Assembly: GCF_017876435.1 (NCBI RefSeq) | Contig: NZ_JAGIOA010000001.1 | Span: 1,240,001 to 1,304,000 of the forward strand | Source: Microbacterium phyllosphaerae | GTDB lineage: Bacteria > Actinomycetota > Actinomycetes > Actinomycetales > Microbacteriaceae | DNA: 64,000 nt | Direction: 5' to 3' | In this document: positions 63,341-64,000 of the stretch, piece by piece | How the letters are laid out: each line of letters begins with the position of its first letter | Numbering within the stretch: the stretch's first letter is position 1 | Notes under the pieces: generated by a model | What the model saw: the letters and a program-made list of their open reading frames with translations, nothing else | Database searches by the model: none | What the model was told of the DNA's origin: nothing | Made by a program: the position numbers and the translations under genes

Positions 63341-63372
63341 GCTGCGGGGTCGCTCCGCCGTGACCCCGCAGC
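63341..63372 (+). terminator. Hairpin after the second sigma-fusion gene
   Basis: An 11-bp perfect stem (63341-63351 with 63362-63372), 10-nt loop, starting right after the stop codon. No U-run. Confidence 0.6.
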
Positions 63373-63397
63373 CCGCGCCAGATGAGAAGCTTGAACG

Positions 63398-64000
63398 ATG
63401 AGCACTCCCCGCGATTCCGATCAGGTCGCCCCGCCGAGCGACGCTCCTCTGACGGATCGCGAGGTGCGGCGGCTGCGCGAGGACTTCCCGATCCTGCAGG
63501 TCGAGGTCAACGGGCATCCTCTCTCGTACCTCGATTCCGGCGCCACATCGCAGCGTCCGTTCGCGGTGCTCGATGCCGAACGCCAGTTCGCGACGACGCT
63601 CAACGCGGCGGTGCACCGCGGGGCGCACACGCTCGCCGCAGAGGCCACAGAGGTCTTCGAGGATGCCCGTGCCACCGTCGCCCGGTTCATCGGCGCCGAC
63701 GAGGGCGAGATCGTCTGGACCTCGAATGCCACAGAGGCGTTGAACCTCGTCGCCTACTCGATCTCCAACGCGTCGCTCGGACGAGGCGGAGCGGCTGCCG
63801 AGCGACTGCGCCTGCGCGAGGGCGACGAGATCGTCACGACTGAGATGGAGCACCACGCCAACCTCATCCCGTGGCAGGAGCTCGCGGCGCGCACCGGGGC
63901 GACCCTGCGGGTGATCCCGCTCGACGACGACGGTGCGCTGCGTCTCGACGCCGCTGCCGAGCTCATCACCGCGCGCACCAAGCTCGTCGCGTTCACCCAC
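63398..64000 (+). CDS. SufS-like cysteine desulfurase (class V aminotransferase), partial
   Basis: From the ATG at 63398 an open frame of 201 codons reaches the window end. LREDFPILQVEVNGHPLSYL and DSGATSQRP are the classical SufS start, followed by VHRGAHTLAAEATE, FIGADEGEIVWTSNATEALNLVAYS and TTEMEHHANLIPWQE with the histidine that stacks on PLP. The PLP lysine and active-site cysteine lie outside the window. It would supply sulfur for Fe-S clusters, though stand-alone members with other roles exist. Confidence 0.9.
   Translation, partial: MSTPRDSDQVAPPSDAPLTDREVRRLREDFPILQVEVNGHPLSYLDSGATSQRPFAVLDAERQFATTLNAAVHRGAHTLAAEATEVFEDARATVARFIGADEGEIVWTSNATEALNLVAYSISNASLGRGGAAAERLRLREGDEIVTTEMEHHANLIPWQELAARTGATLRVIPLDDDGALRLDAAAELITARTKLVAFTH

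Noticed and set aside
1..64000. Insertion sequences, prophage genes or a replication origin
   Set aside because: No transposase, integrase, phage structural gene, DnaA-box cluster or terminal inverted repeats were recognised on either strand.

Overview
The window is high-G+C DNA (I estimate upper 60s percent) with dense, often overlapping ATGA/GTGA operons, frequent GTG starts, TANNNT boxes 6-7 nt before some ATGs (leaderless mRNAs), class C sortase pili and DUF1206/ROK/Gfo-Idh-MocA families. This fits an actinobacterium, most likely a Microbacterium-like member of the Microbacteriaceae; the genus is inference. Most of the window is carbohydrate catabolism.

1-28.4 kb is a plant cell-wall (rhamnogalacturonan I, RG-I) and L-rhamnose region. 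A LacI regulator (partial, minus) is divergent from a rhamnose-type ABC importer (ATPase, two permeases, lipoprotein). Facing it is a tightly coupled L-rhamnose operon (mutarotase, isomerase, alpha/beta hydrolase, aldolase-dehydrogenase fusion, kinase). Next comes a 2095-residue secreted enzyme combining an RG acetylesterase with a PL11 RG lyase. A serine hydrolase, an ABC exporter, a Gfo/Idh oxidoreductase, a GH43-like protein, an oligosaccharide ABC importer with a DUF624-like protein, and a second LacI follow. A palindrome of the form TGAAWCGWTTCA recurs upstream of four of these units, suggesting one regulon.

28.5-36.6 kb is mixed: tRNA-Ser(GCT), a UvrA2-like ABC ATPase, an aldo/keto reductase, a GntR regulator, an SDR, a small lower-G+C segment bracketed by 31-bp direct repeats with a frameshifted gene, a VOC protein and a hydroxyacid dehydrogenase.

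36.6-47.6 kb: a LacI regulator divergent from a Gfo/Idh-cupin-Gfo/Idh operon; xylAB divergent from a ROK regulator with a clear operator between them; two GyrI-domain proteins; DUF1206 and LysE membrane proteins.

47.7-53.7 kb is a sortase-assembled pilus locus: a large LPXTG adhesin-like protein, a SpaA-type major pilin, a class C sortase, and a divergent sortase-like protein. Directly downstream is an ECF sigma factor fused in one polypeptide to a zinc-binding anti-sigma-like motif, a membrane helix, a (Gly-Thr)11 linker and an ectodomain. A full-length paralogue lies at 61.5-63.3 kb. Between them are a PucR regulator and an amino-acid-type ABC importer with an FMN-dependent alpha-hydroxy-acid oxidase. 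The window ends inside a SufS-like cysteine desulfurase.

The most interesting elements are the paired membrane-tethered sigma factors, the divergent sortase, the esterase-lyase fusion, the recurrent LacI-type operator, the duplicated terminator, and a strong bias for GGATGC/GCATCC.
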